From assembly GCA_963281255.1 (NCBI GenBank), contig OY725497.1, positions 744,001 through 808,000 of the forward strand: a stretch of 64,000 bases of DNA, written 5' to 3'. The DNA comes from Aphrocallistes beatrix. Taxonomy: Eukaryota; Porifera; Hexactinellida; Sceptrulophora; Aphrocallistidae. Positions 30,882-42,281 of the stretch are shown here, in pieces; position 1 is the stretch's first letter, and every line of letters starts with the position of its first letter. The notes below the pieces were generated by a model, which did not search any database, was not told the origin of the DNA, and saw only the letters and a program-made list of their open reading frames with translations. Made by a program: the position numbers and the translations under genes.

Positions 30882-33800
30882 TTACAAGACACTCGTAGAT
30901 TTATCAGGTGCTATTCCTGAAATACGGTCCAACATCTGGCCTCCCAGCCGTTCTTTTCGTTTGTGCTTATAGCGATGGGAGGACGCAGGATTCTCGAGAA
31001 TTGGCTTTAATTCTTTTTTCATCGCCTGGAAATATTTCTCTAAATTACGCTGATAGGCGATTCTGTCCCCTCGTGTGTTCACATCTTTAGACATTTTCAG
31101 TGACTCCTCGCAAATTTCCATGAAATCTTTAAACGCAATCTTCAACCACCGCTCGTGGGGACCCATGTTCTTAACATCTTCCGGTTTCAGGAAGGCGTGG
31201 GCGATAGCCATTGGTCCCTGGTTCACAGTGGTCGCGATTGCTCCACTTAACCGCATGTCCAACAGGACCTGATCAACTGTGTGAGCCGAGATCAACTCAC
31301 GCAAAACTAGAGTCTGTTTCTTGATCTCTTCAATCCCGAGTTCGATTGGAGTTAATTCGAACTCTTCGATATCCATTACAGAAACTCGCGCTTTGAGGTA
31401 CGGGAATGAGTTGTAGGTAGTGAGAATTGTTCGGCGCATGTACTGGGTGGTAGTGTCTCCGTGTGCTTTGCCTTCTAGAGTAAATGGGGTTGAAAAGACA
31501 AATCGCGAAATGTTGAAAGATCGCTCCATTTCGGTTTTGCGATCATTCAATTCCCAGTCATCGAAATAGGGTTCCACAAAAGTCACTTGGATATATGCGA
31601 TGTCTGGGATTAATTTAGTTTCGTCTACTCTATTACTATCCGTGATAACCTTGACATTCTCCTCCCCATACTTCTGCTTGAGTATTGCCTGCATGCCTTG
31701 AGTGAACTCACTCAGCTTACAGATTGTATTGCATTTGTAGATAAATTGCTCTCCATGGAGAGGACCGAACTTCTCTTGTCCAAAGAAGGCGACTCGATAA
31801 TAAGACGTGTAATACTTCCGTTCTTTAATGTGGTTGTCCATGGTCCTGTAACAGTTCTGCATCGTCTCGTGTATTCTTGCCAGTTTCGAATATTCACGAT
31901 TGTGTTCAAGGACGGGGATTATAACCTTGTCAATCTCAATAACTGCTTCATACAGATGCGCCTGTTCGAAGGAATGATGTGCTAGCTTTAACATCCCCAG
32001 CAGTCCCTCCTCGGCGAATTTCTGACTGTTACACACCCCTTCTTCCTTTGCAGACACAGTATCTTCGGAAACGGCGCTCTCTTCGATCACGTTAGGGGAT
32101 ATTTTCAGGAAGGACACAGCACCTATTGGCATGTAGGGCTTGGGCTCTATCTTCCCCAGATACTCAGCGATCATGGCGGCTGCATGCACCAAACACATGC
32201 CCGCTTCCGCATAGTTCCCTTCCTCCTTGTTCTTATTCATCATGTTCTCCAGCCAGGTCAGACGGAGGTCTGGGCTGTTCTGGTAACTCTTCGCGATGCG
32301 ATACATCAGGTCTAGGAGCATCTCCGAGTCGGAGCCACAAGCACGTAGCTTCGAGGTATCATCGATGACAATGAGCAGCTTAGAAGAGAGATTGGTCACC
32401 TGATCCGGGAAAGAGCTGCTGTCACTGATATCTCTCAGTTTGTCGACTCGGGCGTACTTCGACAGAGTGTTCAGTGAACGGCGAAGGTAGATATCCTGTG
32501 CGTTCTCTTCACTCTCAGCAAGCTCTCCGACGATCGTGGAGAGAGCCGAGGTTATCTGCACCTTAACATAGGAAAACGTGCCGGCCAGAATGAAATGCTG
32601 CCGCATTATGGTGTAGAGGGTGGAGGTAGCTTGCTGCCTCACCTCGTGCAGGCTAGAGGAGCAATGGTGCAAGAGGTCTTTACACAAATACGAGCACTGC
32701 TCTTGGAACTGAAAGAGAATCAGGTCCGGGTATTTAAGGATGAGGGAACGGAGACTAGAGCACATGCATGTTAGAACGTATGTGCTCTGGTTGGTACGTA
32801 GGTAGTGCAGGAAGAGATTAATGATCGAAGGAAGAAGGGTTGGAACGAGAAACGGTTGGGACTTGTTCGGGTCATCCTCCTCTACATCTTCCTGAATCAG
32901 TGCTTCTATGAAGTCGAGGATAACCAGACTGACTTCTGCGTAGATGTTGGACTGTAACTTCGTGTCTATAATCCCGTCCGTCATCTGCTGTCTCGACTCC
33001 TTATCCGATGGGAGTGTGCGAGTGTTTCGAAACATCCATCGCTTCTCCCCAGGCTTCACATTGGCCTGCTGATGCCTCAGCTGCTGCACAGCTGACTCCT
33101 GTCCCAGTATGCAATTGGCCAGATTCTCTCTGAGCTCTTCTGAAGGTTTGAGTTTGAGGTTCTCAGTCCTCATGGCCTCGATCCCCTGATACTCGAACGA
33201 GTCGAGACAGATGTCCAGCAGTTTGAGCAGCGCTTCTAGCCGATCAGTTCCGACTGCGATGAAAATGTGATGCTTCAGAGAATAATCGATATTTTTAAGC
33301 ACCCAAATAACGCAGAAGAGAAAATCTTTTGAAGTCTGTGGATCCAAAATGTGCGTGTCCCGTATGTCCCCGGGGTGAACTATCATCGATTGCCGCGGAC
33401 TCTTCAGTCCGTGCATGTTGAACACAGAAGCGGGGCGTGGAGCCCGCTTAGACTGTTTATCGGCAGAGGTGTACAGGATGGGCAGGTAGTCGATGGCTAT
33501 GCCGATGAGAGGGAGGTAGAGGTAGGCGATGTAAGATCTAATCTTCCCGTAGCGAAGGTCTGTGTCGTGCGACTCTATGAGATCCTTGACTAGCAAGACC
33601 ATCTTAGATTTGAGAGGGAACGTTCGGAAAGAGAGCACGTAGCGTAGCGTGGAGAGGAGGATGCTGATGAGGTAGTGGTGCTTGAAGAAGTTCTCGGAGA
33701 GATCGATGAAGCTAGGCAGAGAGACGTGCTGCTCTCCTCCCTCCCAGCTGTACGCGCCTAAACTAATCTCCTCGATCAGCTGAGTCTCAATCTTGCTCAG

Positions 33801-36800
33801 CCACCACTCAGGCATCGCCAAGTTGAGCTGCACGAAGTACTCGTGCAGACAGAGCACGTGCAGGAACTCTATCTTCAGCCTGAGCAGAGTGGTCGCGTCG
33901 GCCGTACTCTGGTTGAAGCGCCGGAAGTAACTATTCACCATATTGAGGATACAAGTCCTGTTTATGACGGAGACCAGGTCGTGGATGAAGTAGGAGAGAC
34001 TGAGGGACAAATGCTTCGCTACTTCGGAATGAGGATTGGGGATCAGTTCGATTATCGATTCTGTCACTTTCTTGACTAAAGTCTGAAGATTTTCTAAGAA
34101 ACTTTTATCGAATCGCGTTGCCTGTTCGACCTGGAGCTTTCCATAATCGTTGAGATACTGGACAATACTCTTCACGATTAGTTCGAAATAAAACCAGGCA
34201 TGTTTTTGTATAATTTCGCGATTACTATCACTTGCGTTGATCCACAGTTCGACTAGCACCTCGTGCAGAAACCTCCCCGTCCCTTTCTTCTCCACAGATA
34301 TCGGCTGCGGAGTTCTGAACACGAAATGGACGTAGGAAGCCAGTTTCTGATTCCGGCCGTTGATATCCACATCTGCGGGAGGCGTGGAGTGGATCACGTG
34401 GACGATTTTGGCGAGAGCTTCGAGTGTGCTGTTCGCTACGGGTCCTTCTAGGATGAGATAGTTGAATAGGGAATCGAATGCGAGGTGCATAAACTTGAAA
34501 ATTTGCTCTGTATTGCAAGAGGGCAGCGTTTTAATAACGGAGATAACTTCGCTGGGAGTTGGTTCGATCTCAAGCTTATCTGCCCAGAAAGCTGTGGTGA
34601 AGTAGTTGTGCAGGGATGGACAGAGGGTGTACAAGGTGCTCTGCAGATACAGTGACACTCTGAACAGAGGCTTGTGCCCCTCAATCCACCTCACAGAGGG
34701 CAAGGGGATTTCAGGGCTGCTTCGACTGTAGTCTTTGGGCAGCTGTTCCGAAGAGAGAGGAAGGTTGAACTCACCCACGTTTACCATCCCCGTCTTGATG
34801 TCGATAATCGGCAACCAAGTCACTCCTATCAGTTGATTCATCACGGCCTCTTCTTGTTTCCGCGGTTTTTGACATGTGATGTGAAAGAATTGGAAGAGAA
34901 TGTGTGAAAATTCGGTTGTCTTAGCTGGCATGTTTATTTTTATTTCTTCATAAAAGTCAGGAGATTTATTGTGATAAGTCACAGCTGCATAAGATTCATT
35001 GTAGAATTTCTGTGAGTGGGATTTCCCGTAGAAAATATTCAGAGCCGAGTCCGTGTCTTCGTGAGTGAGGTAGATGACTCGGATTGCGATATTCCGCGCT
35101 GAGATGGGGGTACGAATGTTGGACAGGTTGAGGGTGTGCGGATACACGTATAGGATATTCTTGAAGCTCACACTCGGTGTGTTAATCTCCTTGGCTGGGA
35201 ATTCCTCAATCTCCCTAACAGGTCGGTATCGCTTTTTGACTTCTTTAGGCCCCTTGACACGTGCGTAATCCGAAGTGAACACGCAGAGCATATCGCTCTC
35301 AACCAAGGTGGATACCTCGATAGCGATGTCTGCTTTTATATACTCGAAGTTGGTCTTAGGCTTAGCCTTGTTGCTAGCTTCGTATCTCTTCAGCTCTTGA
35401 CAGAACTTGTGCAAGTCTTCCTCCTTCATTCTCTCCGGATCCTGCAGGATCAGACACTGGAGCTTCACCGTGCAGTGGAACTGAGCGTCCAGGGGAGGGA
35501 TCTTCTCAGCGTCTCGGTCTTTCAGCTTCGTCTCGAATATCTTCGCCATACTCACGCAGTACCACGCGAATGGCATGCGGTACTTTCCAAGTCGGTCGCA
35601 GAATTCACTCGCCCCTGCCTTCAGTTTCTCCAACTGAGCAGCCTTCAACTTCTCACTAGCGTAGATCTCACTCAGCGATTTGATAAGCGCGCCTTCTAAC
35701 ACCTTCTCAATCCGGATGATAATGAACACGTCAGGGTGGAGGTTGGTGATGGAGAAAATGCCAGCGTGCGCCTTAGTTTCATACGCTCGGTCAGGAATGT
35801 GCTTCAGCAACATTTTCTGCTGCTCTTCTTCGTTGAAATCGAAATACAAATTTTCAGATACGCGTCTTTTCTCGCGGGTGTCGTAGAGGAAGAGAGAGCC
35901 GAACAGCGGTTCGAACTTCTGCCCCATCTCGAACTTGGTTACGTGTATCTTCAGCTGAGTGCCGATGTGCTCGGTGGGAATCTTAGCTTCAGCGCGAGGT
36001 TCTATCCGGATATCCTCCTTGCGGGGGTAAGTTGAGAACATGGACTGGTGTCTGAACTTCTTTCTGTACCTCGTGTTCTTATCGTCCTGTTCCTCCCAGT
36101 CCTTCATGTCCACCACCACCTCATCCAGGACGCTGTCTTCCAGCACCCCCAGTTGGCTCTCTCCTTCCTCCCCAGGTGGAACATCCACCGGGTAATGGAA
36201 TTCGTGCACATTTTTGACGAACGAAGGTGTCCGCCTGCACAGCAAACCTTTATCCTGAGTCCTGTTGAACCCTTCGAAGCCATTGAAGGTGCCATAGGTG
36301 CGAGAGCAGGTGCTCCAGTCCCGCATGAACGTGTTAGAACAGCTGCGGAAGTAATGGTCAGCCTGCTCGGAGCGCTTGATGGACTCGGGACTCTCGATCA
36401 CGCGGTGCTCACGCGTCGATTCCGTCGCAACCACGTCTGACTTTGGAATCTCCCAGAGAACTTGAAGTTCAGGTAGCGGGTTCATTTCGCGTAAACTCTC
36501 TTGCAGGTACGACTCGAAGTCGACTGGATCGTAGAGCATCTGTTGGGGGTTGACTCCGATCTCAGGCGTCCTTGAGGTGGCCATTTCCTCTTCATCGAAA
36601 CTGATACGTAAGGTGTCATCGGTACCTAACATTTCAAACGTCTGATTGCCATCAGATAACTTATGTCCTGAGTTGCTATGCACGGTATGTGGTATGAAGT
36701 TTTCTAACGAGTCCTCATCATTAGCGAACGTTTCCTGTGCCTTAACACGAGCCTCTGCCGCAGGGGTCTTCTGAATTCGGTTAGCGAATTCCCTCTTCTT

Positions 36801-36818
36801 GGGTTCGCCAGTAGTCAT
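30882..36818 (-). CDS. DOCK6/7/8-type Rho guanine nucleotide exchange factor
   Basis: This is a 1978-residue single-exon protein. The N-terminus has the DOCK-C segment (DPVDFESYL, about 97-105). The C2-like DHR1 domain begins near 555 (NILYVYPHTLNLSN) and includes SHILFQFFHITC and IGVTWLPI. A long helical middle follows. DHR2 spans about 1510-1935, with AEAGMCLVHAAAMIAEYL in lobe A, EKFGPLHGEQFIYK, and the nucleotide-sensor loop ATTVNQGPMAIAHAFL with the sensor Val near 1865. DOCK-C proteins activate Rac and Cdc42 at the membrane to drive cell shape and migration. Vertebrate relatives have 40-50 exons; here one frame of 5.9 kb covers all. A TTAG acceptor-like site lies about 18 nt before the ATG. 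Assignment within DOCK6/7/8 is not possible. Confidence 0.93.
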   Translation of the reverse strand: MTTGEPKKREFANRIQKTPAAEARVKAQETFANDEDSLENFIPHTVHSNSGHKLSDGNQTFEMLGTDDTLRISFDEEEMATSRTPEIGVNPQQMLYDPVDFESYLQESLREMNPLPELQVLWEIPKSDVVATESTREHRVIESPESIKRSEQADHYFRSCSNTFMRDWSTCSRTYGTFNGFEGFNRTQDKGLLCRRTPSFVKNVHEFHYPVDVPPGEEGESQLGVLEDSVLDEVVVDMKDWEEQDDKNTRYRKKFRHQSMFSTYPRKEDIRIEPRAEAKIPTEHIGTQLKIHVTKFEMGQKFEPLFGSLFLYDTREKRRVSENLYFDFNEEEQQKMLLKHIPDRAYETKAHAGIFSITNLHPDVFIIIRIEKVLEGALIKSLSEIYASEKLKAAQLEKLKAGASEFCDRLGKYRMPFAWYCVSMAKIFETKLKDRDAEKIPPLDAQFHCTVKLQCLILQDPERMKEEDLHKFCQELKRYEASNKAKPKTNFEYIKADIAIEVSTLVESDMLCVFTSDYARVKGPKEVKKRYRPVREIEEFPAKEINTPSVSFKNILYVYPHTLNLSNIRTPISARNIAIRVIYLTHEDTDSALNIFYGKSHSQKFYNESYAAVTYHNKSPDFYEEIKINMPAKTTEFSHILFQFFHITCQKPRKQEEAVMNQLIGVTWLPIIDIKTGMVNVGEFNLPLSSEQLPKDYSRSSPEIPLPSVRWIEGHKPLFRVSLYLQSTLYTLCPSLHNYFTTAFWADKLEIEPTPSEVISVIKTLPSCNTEQIFKFMHLAFDSLFNYLILEGPVANSTLEALAKIVHVIHSTPPADVDINGRNQKLASYVHFVFRTPQPISVEKKGTGRFLHEVLVELWINASDSNREIIQKHAWFYFELIVKSIVQYLNDYGKLQVEQATRFDKSFLENLQTLVKKVTESIIELIPNPHSEVAKHLSLSLSYFIHDLVSVINRTCILNMVNSYFRRFNQSTADATTLLRLKIEFLHVLCLHEYFVQLNLAMPEWWLSKIETQLIEEISLGAYSWEGGEQHVSLPSFIDLSENFFKHHYLISILLSTLRYVLSFRTFPLKSKMVLLVKDLIESHDTDLRYGKIRSYIAYLYLPLIGIAIDYLPILYTSADKQSKRAPRPASVFNMHGLKSPRQSMIVHPGDIRDTHILDPQTSKDFLFCVIWVLKNIDYSLKHHIFIAVGTDRLEALLKLLDICLDSFEYQGIEAMRTENLKLKPSEELRENLANCILGQESAVQQLRHQQANVKPGEKRWMFRNTRTLPSDKESRQQMTDGIIDTKLQSNIYAEVSLVILDFIEALIQEDVEEDDPNKSQPFLVPTLLPSIINLFLHYLRTNQSTYVLTCMCSSLRSLILKYPDLILFQFQEQCSYLCKDLLHHCSSSLHEVRQQATSTLYTIMRQHFILAGTFSYVKVQITSALSTIVGELAESEENAQDIYLRRSLNTLSKYARVDKLRDISDSSSFPDQVTNLSSKLLIVIDDTSKLRACGSDSEMLLDLMYRIAKSYQNSPDLRLTWLENMMNKNKEEGNYAEAGMCLVHAAAMIAEYLGKIEPKPYMPIGAVSFLKISPNVIEESAVSEDTVSAKEEGVCNSQKFAEEGLLGMLKLAHHSFEQAHLYEAVIEIDKVIIPVLEHNREYSKLARIHETMQNCYRTMDNHIKERKYYTSYYRVAFFGQEKFGPLHGEQFIYKCNTICKLSEFTQGMQAILKQKYGEENVKVITDSNRVDETKLIPDIAYIQVTFVEPYFDDWELNDRKTEMERSFNISRFVFSTPFTLEGKAHGDTTTQYMRRTILTTYNSFPYLKARVSVMDIEEFELTPIELGIEEIKKQTLVLRELISAHTVDQVLLDMRLSGAIATTVNQGPMAIAHAFLKPEDVKNMGPHERWLKIAFKDFMEICEESLKMSKDVNTRGDRIAYQRNLEKYFQAMKKELKPILENPASSHRYKHKRKERLGGQMLDRISGIAPDKSTSVL

Positions 36819-38531
36819 TCAAATATATATCTGCTAAGATACAGTTAATACATATAATAGAATTTATATGCTATTGGACCATCAAAACTAAGGGGATGTG
36901 AATCAAATTTGTCTGCATTAGTAATAGCACAATGTTGCAATGTTAGCTCAAATCTGAAATATGAAGAATAGTGAAGTTCCTGGGTATCTTGTTTATTACA
37001 TGGAATAACTGGCACACGAATAATAGTTATAATGAACTACAAGTAAATTGTTCAGCAGGAATGCTCACCAGTCCATAACATTCACTCTTCTACATTCCAT
37101 TCATACTTATGTAAATAAGCCAATACATTCACATTCCTAGAAAATACTGTCTGACCGAGTATTAAATGAGTCTATCTACAAATACAATCGATTAAACAAT
37201 GCAATGGTATGTCTACATACACCGTATCATAGGCGTTGGAGCCGATCCGACTGGTCTGTTGGGGCTGCACTGGCCAAGCTCAAATAGTATTTTGTATTTC
37301 AGTATTTTAATACATATTGCACTAAGTATTTGACTCATATATCCGAAGAGACTACGAATATTTTTTACATACCTCCGCCTGATCTAAACTGCCTATTTAC
37401 AAATTTCCTAATTCAAGGAGATTTACATTGCGAATTTTTGATATCTGAATTTATTTAAAATAATTTCATTTTTTCGTAACGATGAAGCACAGTAACGTAA
37501 TAACCATCAAAATTGGAAGATCATTTAACTCGACTCGGACTAAATTTGGGAGCCTGGTATATCTTATCGACCACTTTTCGGAGAGGTGTTAGTAACACTT
37601 CTGCGTATATTCTTGAATAGTAACCTACTATCTGCTAATATACGTCGATTGTCGATGGTGTATCCACATTCGAATATAATTAAGAAGCTTCTATAGAATA
37701 ATTCTTATCTAAAGGCTAATTATTATCAGAATGTCTAGCATTGTCACCAACAATAACCATGATGTATTGGTCACGACTCGTGAGTTGTACGTAGTCATAA
37801 TGGTAGCTCAGCTAAGCTCACTGATTCTTGAGGAATACGTAGATTAAAGTCACTCGTTAATCATTACAGCGCCGGCGTCACGGTATTTACCTAACCAACC
37901 GGACCAGTGGCGCCTGCCCTGCATTATATTATATTAATGAATTATTCATCAATCTTGCCATCGTTCAATGAATAGGCCAATTAATTAAGGATGGCACAAA
38001 GTTCAAAAATCTTAGAAATGATATAGCTGATGTCAAATCAGAAGATATTAGACATAACTTTTTATTAAAAAGTGCCATCATCCATGTTATGAATATTTTA
38101 GATATAAAAGGCATAAAGGTTGTCTAAAGCGGACATGAATTACTTGCCACAAGCAAGCGAAGCGCGCTTGTCTATCCATATATACAAGTAATAAAGAATC
38201 AAACATACTTAAAGGAATGAGTTACACAAAAATACATAATAATTTTTAGAAACGAAAAAACAAACAATATAAAAACAAAATACTAATGTGACTATAAATT
38301 CGTTTAGGAGTGTAGCATTAAAAATAATCTTGTACATTAAAAAAACTATGAAAATGAAAGACAATTTGGTTATAAACTAGTATAAATAAAATGAACTATT
38401 AATAGTCTTCCCGAGACAAAAACATGTCTAGAATATAAAATATATTTTAAAAGAGCTGTGGATCGCGATATATTCCATTTCTCGAACATTTCTGTCCCAA
38501 TCATTGGAATTCGAAAAGTTACTCTTGGTCT
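36819..38531. other. 1.7-kb intergenic with repeat fragments
   Basis: No gene is supported. 37894-37913 is the exact complement of 27887-27906. 38150-38172 holds a copy of the GCAAGCGAAGCGCGCTTG motif. The rest is AT-rich without signal. Confidence 0.5.
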
Positions 38532-40574
38532 TTAATGCGAGTGGCCCAGCACCTTTTGTACATTATCTACTTTGTTAAGCCCCTCGAAGAAAGGAATGAG
38601 ATCGAATAGCTCTGTGTCTGTAGGGTCGTCGAACCAAGTACTGATTGGAACCTAAGTGAGGCAATTTAGAAAGACGAGATATACCATTAGAATACTACTG
38701 TAGAAAATATCGAAGTCTCTCTAAATTGAAAACAGATTGTATCATACGTATTGTGATCAAGTTCTTTGAATTGTTGAGGTAAATCAATTAAAAGTAACAG
38801 ATATGTTCACATATACTAATTTGGATCTACTATGGCTGTGAACATGGATGGTTACACAACGAATATGCTTAGTAGGGCAAGTTAAAATTAATTAACAAAA
38901 CCTCTCATATAAATTCGTTCATGATTCAATCCACCAATAATACGATAGCAGCACATTATACGTACATCCAGATGATGGATATCTCCCTGATTCTGCAATA
39001 GGATGTAAGCTCATTTTGAATCGCTCCTTTTTGTAATTATTGAAAAACCCACACAACATATCAGTACGTTTTTTTCCTGTAAATCTACTCCTTCCCTTAA
39101 TTGATTCTCACCCCATATATGATTAATAACATGGTAGTAGCAAAAAAGTTATTGCCAATTAGTATTTAATGATAAATCAGATGTAGTTATGATGTACTTA
39201 CAGCGTTCTCTGGATGAAAAGAATAGGAGGCTGGCGAGTTGTCTATGATAACTGTTGTGGTTAGGTCCCTCCCTAATTTGCTTAGATCCTGCATAGAATT
39301 AGAATAATTATATAGAAGAGTATCAAATTTAGTCAGTGTAGCATCTTGGGCTGTACAATATTTACATATCAGACATGTAGCTCTTCTTAACTAATAGCGA
39401 GAGTCAAAACACAATCTTATCGATAACTATCCAAAATATGTAATGAGCTGTGCGCACCTGCACCCACAGTTTAAATCTACATAGTTAAACGACAAGGTTT
39501 AATTAAATCCTCAAACGTTAAAATGGAAGTTTTCTGTGAAAATATTATTAATTAATCACATACTTTGACATAATTCCCTTTGTAATAGACACAAGATTCC
39601 CTGAAAAGCTTTGCTTTAAAACAGCTGCTCTTGTCCAAGAGGTTGGAAACAGGCTCGGCATACTGAAGAGAGAAAGAAGAGAAAAATTACAAACAAATAA
39701 AGAAATAGAAGAAGAATTATGTACCTTAGACAAACTTGCAGTAAAGAGAACACACTCAAATGTCTTTCCCATGTAATCCAAAAACTCATCAACATAAGGT
39801 CTCTTCAAGACGTAAACCTATGAAAATAGAGAAATGTTAACTAACAGTAATACATACGTATAAAGTATTGTATACTCTTTCTAAATGAAAAATTACCTGG
39901 TGGACTTTTCCATCTAATTCAACTGGAACAATAAAATCAGCTTCTGGAACAGGCTAAAGTATATGAAGTGATATAAACGAGACTATATTTTGATCTGAAA
40001 ATACGTATAATTTTGATCAGAGATGAGGAATTTCAATAAATTAATACAAATTCCACATTTCTGATCAAAATTTTACATATTTTCTGATCAAATATATAGT
40101 CTCATAATAAACTACACCCATATACGTATTGCAAATATGCATACTCTGAGATGTTCGATTCATAACAATAACAATAACAATAACAATAACAATAACAATA
40201 ACAATAACAATAATAATAATAATAATAAAAATAATAATAATAATAAACAAACCCGAAAAGAACTATGGACCAATGTCTCGTCCAGATCTATAACCACACA
40301 CTTCTGAATTCCATTCTTAGTGTCTATGGGCTCTAACAAGGCGGGAGTTTGCCCATTCGCGTTTATTAACACCTAAAGAACGATCTAATACAATTTCTGC
40401 ATCATAAGCACAATAATTAAAGTTAAATTACATCAGGTCCAGGTTCGGGGAGTGGAATGGGAGGTTCATCTTCTACATTCGCACTGAAACGACAGCACAA
40501 CAATGATTTGCAGAAGCGTAAGACTGGTCTGGACTTAGTTCGCGAGCTTTTCGGTGAGTTTTCATTTAAAGAAT
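38532..40574 (-). CDS. SCP-type CTD small phosphatase (CTDSP family), 5' end unresolved
   Basis: Seven exons are visible: 40574-40432, 40372-40253, 39953-39897, 39817-39725, 39662-39564, 39288-39202 and 38651-38532 (stop). All junctions are GT-AG and keep frame, giving about 238 residues. The catalytic motif is [14 protein letters not shown], with the nucleophile and acid Asp in [53 protein letters not shown] and [16 protein letters not shown] follow the SCP core closely. These phosphatases dephosphorylate Ser in the RNA polymerase II CTD, and also Smads. The first visible exon needs one base from an upstream exon I could not identify; it begins in the LLCCRF Cys-rich segment typical of SCP N-termini. 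The intron after exon 40372-40253 starts inside a microsatellite. Confidence 0.88.
40166..40250. repeat. Trinucleotide/hexanucleotide microsatellite in CTDSP intron
   Basis: An (ACAATA)n tract at 40166-40210 passes into (AAT)n to about 40246. It ends a few bases from the splice donor at 40252-40251. Confidence 0.9.
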
Positions 40575-40770
40575 CTGAGGAAAAATACGTAGTAATTTTA
40601 CCTACTTTTATAATCACTTGATCTTAAATATGAACATCTAAGTATAATTATTCTAAAGAGGAACATATCAAAACAACATTTCTAGCATTCTCTGGATTAC
40701 ATTGGTATGTATTATCAGGCATGAAAACTTTGGATGAACTTTTGACTTTTGGCATGAATATGGCAAAATA

Positions 40771-41345
40771 CTTAGGGCGGTCAGAAAGTTCTAATCAGTG
40801 CTATCATATACTCTTATTGTACCTTATTGGATCGATATTGAAGCTTGAATTTACTTCTTAACACATTCACAAGTGATACCAATTTACAGAATCAAAATCT
40901 AGAGAAAACTCTTTGTATACCACGTCCTATATATTGTGTCGCTTGAGCCACCGTGTAAAATTATGGCCACAAATCACCAGTTCACCACTCGTCCTTCCCT
41001 AAAAAGTAGGCTCCATTATCAGATATTTGAATCTGAGAGAGTATCATTCCCATCAACTTCCTAAGATTGATTTGTATTTGAGCATTCGTATCGCTTAGTA
41101 ATGCCCTTGTAATGTCGTTACTCTTGAGGGAAGGTCGGGTGGTTTGTGGCCATAATTTTACACGGTGGCTCAAGCGACACAATATATAGGAAGTGGTATA
41201 CAAAGAGTTTTCTCTAGATTTTGATTTTGTAAATTGGTATCACTTGTGAATGTGTTAAGAAGTAAATTCAAGCTTCAATATCGATCCAATAAGGTACAAT
41301 AAGAGTATATGATAGCACTGATTAGAACTTTCTGACCGCCCTAAG
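40771..41345. mobile_element. 575-bp palindromic MITE, copy 1
   Basis: Two nearly perfect inverted arms of about 205 bp start CTTAGGGCGGTCAGAAAGTT and end in its complement, with about 165 bp between. It is flanked by TA on both sides, as for Tc1/mariner-type insertions. A second copy of equal length lies at 57915-58489. A 73-codon frame inside is a by-product of the arms. It lies just upstream of the visible part of the CTDSP gene. Confidence 0.88.
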
Positions 41346-41639
41346 TATATAGTCATGAACATTTGAGCTTTGGCAATAACATTTGAATTCAAGGCATGAA
41401 CATACTAAGCAGTCCATCTGGAAACACTGATCATAGTCTACACATGGAGTCACTGATCAGTTTACATAACGATAAGTGACTCTGCAATATTATAGTTATC
41501 TACGTAATGATATCGATACTTCGGACTTGCAAGATGTCGAAAGTTTTGTTTAATTTATGTAAACTAAAATCAAATGGAATAAGAATTTAAGAAATCTATC
41601 ATCAATTAAAAATAACAACAATATCCGAACCAATTAATA

Positions 41640-42281
41640 TTAAAATAAATAAATAAAAGTGATTATAAAGAGAGTGAATGCAAGAAAACAGACACTTTGT
41701 GTATACATAAAGGAGGAGTTTGTGCTTCTTTCTAAGTTTGTACTTCCTAAGCTTGCACCAATAACGTTAATCCACGAATCATCATCTGCAACTACTGAAA
41801 AGTAGAAATTAACCTTCTCACTGGGCAAGTAATCAGGGGACACCCAGGTAGCGAGGACTGCACCCCCGACCTCACCGTCCACTACATCTATGTTTCGAAA
41901 TGTATCGTGAGAAGAATGACAGGTCTCAAGCATGAAATACTTGGAAGACAAAGAAAAACCTCTCGTGTCAAATTTGAATCTTCCAATCGGAGTATTGGAG
42001 CCTTCTTCCCGGGCTTGCATCCAAAAATGTTTGTAGGCTCTGTTCGGATCGGAGGGAGCCATTAAGAGTATACTATACTCTCTATTTGGTTCATATTTTG
42101 GCGTTTTAGTGCCAGTTGATCGAGCGAAGTTATATGTGAGAGTCATTTCGTAAGGAGATACTGATGAAGTGGAAAGAAATGAATGACAAATGGTTGGCTT
42201 TTGTGTAGCAACATTTTTTGTATTAACAAGTGTTGATAATTGAATTATGAAAATCAAGCATGAAATCGCGAAAAACAACAT
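41640..42281 (-). CDS. Reeler-domain secreted/GPI-anchored protein 1
   Basis: This 213-residue single-exon protein starts at ATG 42281; the frame opens earlier only with GTG. A signal peptide (MLFFAISCLIFIIQL) leads a Reeler-like domain: REYSILLMAP, FWMQAREEGSNTPIGRFKF, a Cys in ETCHSSHDTFRNID, AVLATWVSPDYLPSEKVNFYFSVV. Reeler domains occur in reelin, F-spondin, ferric-chelate reductase-like and insect defence proteins and act outside the cell. The hydrophobic C-terminal 20 residues suggest a GPI anchor or a single membrane helix. A TATAAAAG element lies at 42353-42360, about 72 bp upstream of the ATG. It is the first of three tandem paralogues. Function is unknown. Confidence 0.72.
   Translation of the reverse strand: MLFFAISCLIFIIQLSTLVNTKNVATQKPTICHSFLSTSSVSPYEMTLTYNFARSTGTKTPKYEPNREYSILLMAPSDPNRAYKHFWMQAREEGSNTPIGRFKFDTRGFSLSSKYFMLETCHSSHDTFRNIDVVDGEVGGAVLATWVSPDYLPSEKVNFYFSVVADDDSWINVIGASLGSTNLERSTNSSFMYTQSVCFLAFTLFIITFIYLF

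Noticed and set aside
33351..36440. Plus-strand frames across the DOCK gene
   Set aside because: They are antisense shadows of a clearly coding minus-strand frame.
40982..41203. 73-codon frame, repeated at 58126-58347
   Set aside because: Identical because it sits in the arms and centre of the palindromic MITE; no domain and no initiation context.
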